Of a stretch of 21,106 nt of DNA, positions 19,332 through 21,106 are shown one piece after another. The first letter of the stretch is position 1, and each line of letters opens with the position of its first letter. A program made the position numbers and the translations under genes. Below the pieces are notes generated by a model, which was given only the letters and a program-made list of their open reading frames with translations, did not search any database and had not been told where the DNA came from. The DNA is from Bacteroidales bacterium UBA1733. GTDB lineage: Bacteria; Bacteroidota; Bacteroidia; Bacteroidales; UBA3663. The stretch spans positions 1-21,106 of the forward strand of contig DCIF01000029.1 in NCBI GenBank assembly GCA_002315795.1, given 5' to 3'.

Positions 19332-19363
19332 CAAAGATAGAAAAAAATGTGTTAATATGCAAG
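19332..19363 (-). promoter_or_regulatory. ruvA promoter (CTTG-N20-TATCTTTG)
   Basis: On the minus strand CTTG (19363-19360), exactly 20 bases, then TATCTTTG (19339-19332) matches the Bacteroidota consensus with one -33 mismatch. It is 39 bases before the ruvA ATG and fixes that start. It is divergent from the ileS promoter, 26 bases away. Confidence 0.75.
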
Positions 19364-19389
19364 TGAAAAGACGGTTTTTTGCCAAAGAA

Positions 19390-19421
19390 TTTGGATTTTT
19401 ATTTTAAATATTGTAATTTTG
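19390..19421 (+). promoter_or_regulatory. ileS promoter (TTTG-N20-TAATTTTG)
   Basis: TTTG at 19390-19393, exactly 20 bases, and TAATTTTG at 19414-19421 fully match the -33/-7 consensus, 27 bases before the ATG. No T-box or other leader riboswitch fits in so short a leader. Confidence 0.8.
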
Positions 19422-19448
19422 CGCGCCGAAAATAAAGAACAAAGAAAT

Positions 19449-21106
19449 ATGAAATACGCAGAATATAACCAATTCAACCTTTCGGAGATCAACAAAGAGG
19501 TCCTGAAGCGTTGGGATGAGAACAGTGTCTTTGAGAAGTCGATGACCACACGTGAGGGCCATCCTTCTTTCGTGTTTTACGAGGGTCCACCGTCGGCAAA
19601 CGGTATGCCAGGTATTCACCACGTAATGGCTCGTTCGATCAAGGATATTTTCTGCCGCTTCAAGACCATGAAGGGCTATCAGGTGAAGCGCAAGGCCGGT
19701 TGGGATACCCACGGTCTGCCTGTAGAGCTCGGCGTGGAGAAGATGCTCGGCATCACCAAGGAGGACATCGGCAAGAAAATCTCGGTCGATGACTACAATG
19801 CTGCCTGCCGTAAGGAGGTCATGAAGTACACCAAGGAGTGGACCGAACTGACCCATAAGATGGGCTACTGGGTAGATCTCAACGACCCTTATATCACTTA
19901 CGATAACCGCTACATCGAGACCTTGTGGTGGCTCCTGCAGCAGCTCTATAAGAAGGGCTTGCTCTATAAGGGATATACCATCCAGCCTTATTCGCCAGCT
20001 GCAGGTACGGGCCTTTCGAGCCACGAGCTGAATCAGCCTGGTTGCTACCGTGACGTGAAGGATACCACTGTGACGGGTGTGTTCAAAATTAAAAAAGAAG
20101 AAATTAAAAATGAGTTGGCTGAGTGGGGTACTGCTGCCTTCGTGGCATGGACCACTACGCCTTGGACTTTGCCTTCGAACACGGCTCTCTGTGTAGGTCC
20201 GAACATCGACTATGTGGCTGCACAGACCTTCAACCCTTACAATGGTGAGAAGCTGACCATCATTATTGCCGAAGCTCGTCTGAAGGCTTATCTGGCCGGT
20301 GAGGAATTGCAGACACTGGCTGAGATGGAGGCCCTCGATATCAACAAGGTAGATGGCAAGAAACTGCCCTATCGCATCGTAGGCCACTACAAGGGTACTG
20401 ACCTCGTAGGTATGCACTACGAGCAGCTGATGCCATGGGTGAAGCCTTGTGAGCAGGTAAGCGATCTGTCCGCACCTTATATTAATAAGTACGCACAGGA
20501 GCATCCGGAGAAAGTCTTCGCGCATGGTCAGGATCAGTTTGTGGAGATTGCTGAGCAGGCATTCCGCGTGATCCCTGGCGACTATGTGACTACCGAAGAT
20601 GGTACGGGTATCGTACACATTGCGCCAACTTTTGGTGCAGATGATGCCAAGGTGGCTAAGGCTGCTGAGGTGCCAGGTCTGTATATGATCAACCAGTTGG
20701 GCGAGACCCGTCCGATGGTAGATATGACCGGTAAGTACTACAAGCGTGAGGAGCTAGCTCCAGCATTCGTTGAGAATTGTGTTGATCTGGCTGCCTATGG
20801 TGTGCATGAGGGTAACTTCGTGAAGAATGCTTATGCTCCTGAATACAATCAGGGTGGTAAGTACGATGCTGAGGCAGCTGCCAAGGCTGATGACCTCAAC
20901 ATCAAGATCTGTCTGGAGATGAAGGCTGCCTCACAGGCCTTTAAGATTGAGAAGCATGTGCACAACTACCCACACTGCTGGCGTACGGATAAGCCTGTGC
21001 TTTATTATCCTCTTGATTCCTGGTTCATCCGCTCTACCGCTTGTCGCGAGCGCATGATCGAGCTCAACAAGACCATCAACTGGAAGCCAGAGTCAACGGG
21101 TACTGG
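19449..21106 (+). CDS. ileS: Isoleucyl-tRNA synthetase with GXHH signature (partial, 3' end beyond window)
   Basis: The first 552 residues of a class I synthetase that charges tRNA-Ile. After MKYAEYNQFNLSEINKEVLKRW comes EGPPSANGMPGIHHVMAR (45-62), where the usual HXGH signature is replaced by GIHH (55-58). The KRKAGWDTHGLPVE segment (80-93), the editing domain opening with WTTTPWTLPSN (234-244) and the DGTGIVHIAPTFGADD motif support IleRS with a post-transfer editing domain. The sequence resembles the long type-2 (eukaryote-like) IleRS used across Bacteroidota, normally over 1,100 residues. The KMSKS loop lies beyond the window. An AT-rich, lysine-rich stretch (KIKKEEIKNE, 213-222) interrupts otherwise balanced codon use. 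Its promoter is 27 bases upstream. Confidence 0.97.
   Translation, partial: MKYAEYNQFNLSEINKEVLKRWDENSVFEKSMTTREGHPSFVFYEGPPSANGMPGIHHVMARSIKDIFCRFKTMKGYQVKRKAGWDTHGLPVELGVEKMLGITKEDIGKKISVDDYNAACRKEVMKYTKEWTELTHKMGYWVDLNDPYITYDNRYIETLWWLLQQLYKKGLLYKGYTIQPYSPAAGTGLSSHELNQPGCYRDVKDTTVTGVFKIKKEEIKNELAEWGTAAFVAWTTTPWTLPSNTALCVGPNIDYVAAQTFNPYNGEKLTIIIAEARLKAYLAGEELQTLAEMEALDINKVDGKKLPYRIVGHYKGTDLVGMHYEQLMPWVKPCEQVSDLSAPYINKYAQEHPEKVFAHGQDQFVEIAEQAFRVIPGDYVTTEDGTGIVHIAPTFGADDAKVAKAAEVPGLYMINQLGETRPMVDMTGKYYKREELAPAFVENCVDLAAYGVHEGNFVKNAYAPEYNQGGKYDAEAAAKADDLNIKICLEMKAASQAFKIEKHVHNYPHCWRTDKPVLYYPLDSWFIRSTACRERMIELNKTINWKPESTGT

Noticed and set aside
18708..19340. Plus-strand open frame of 210 codons
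   Set aside because: It is the complement of ruvA, which has complete HhH motifs; no promoter or leader precedes it.
19293..19385. Upstream start for ruvA
   Set aside because: The extension crosses the ruvA promoter and adds 31 residues before the conserved MIEYLYGEI.
19404..20618. Long minus-strand open frame (about 400 codons) opposite ileS
   Set aside because: It is antisense to clearly conserved IleRS sequence, crosses the ileS promoter and has no recognisable domain; it reflects codon bias of the real gene.

Overview
The window looks like a chromosomal piece of a Bacteroidota genome, most likely a gut or rumen Prevotellaceae (genus assignment is inference). Reasons: nearly every promoter that can be read has the Bacteroidota form TTTG-N20-TAnnTTTG; start codons lack Shine-Dalgarno sequences; and the gene set is typical of the phylum (LptC lipoprotein followed by a GldE/CorC-type protein and a PpiD-like chaperone, a fused aspartokinase/homoserine dehydrogenase, an IleRS with a GIHH signature, a PorT-like outer-membrane barrel).

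Layout. Positions 1-1667 hold the end of a plus-strand arsenic/metal resistance operon: the tail of an ArsG/DsbD-like membrane protein, an ArsP-type permease and a thioredoxin-type arsenate reductase. Positions 1668-2272 have no gene but are dense in structure: an AT-rich block bounded by 21-bp inverted repeats, three tandem 21-bp repeats, a 46-bp palindrome, a 22-bp-spaced repeat pair and an excellent promoter facing into the 3' end of the next (minus-strand) gene. Positions 2273-7066 are a minus-strand cluster starting with thrA, then a lone MlaF-like ABC ATPase, an unrecognised 127-aa protein and a CE6/SASA-type esterase lipoprotein. Positions 7240-10047 are plus-strand housekeeping genes: nrdG, ruvX, def, recA. 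Positions 10044-15547 are minus strand: lptC-gldE (ATGA overlap), a separately promoted ppiD-like gene with its own terminator, then rlmN, which converges on recA with overlapping stop codons. Positions 15728-18071 are plus strand: thyA, an outer-membrane barrel, a secreted alpha/beta hydrolase. Positions 18049-19292 are minus strand: ruvA and a HAD phosphatase. From 19449 to the window end is ileS (partial), divergent from ruvA.

Functionally most genes are core: recombination/repair (RecA, RuvA, RuvX), nucleotide synthesis (NrdG, ThyA), translation (Def, RlmN, IleRS), amino-acid synthesis (ThrA) and envelope biogenesis (LptC, PpiD-like, MlaF-like). Accessory content is concentrated at the left end (arsenic operon, repeat-rich gap, esterase).

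The most interesting non-gene signal is a set of G-free short tandem repeats (7- and 8-bp units) placed just before start codons, whose TAAC-heptad pattern recurs in the inverted repeats bounding the gene-free block and, in one case, encodes the end of the upstream protein. I did not find a convincing new defence system, CRISPR array, prophage or insertion sequence with a transposase.
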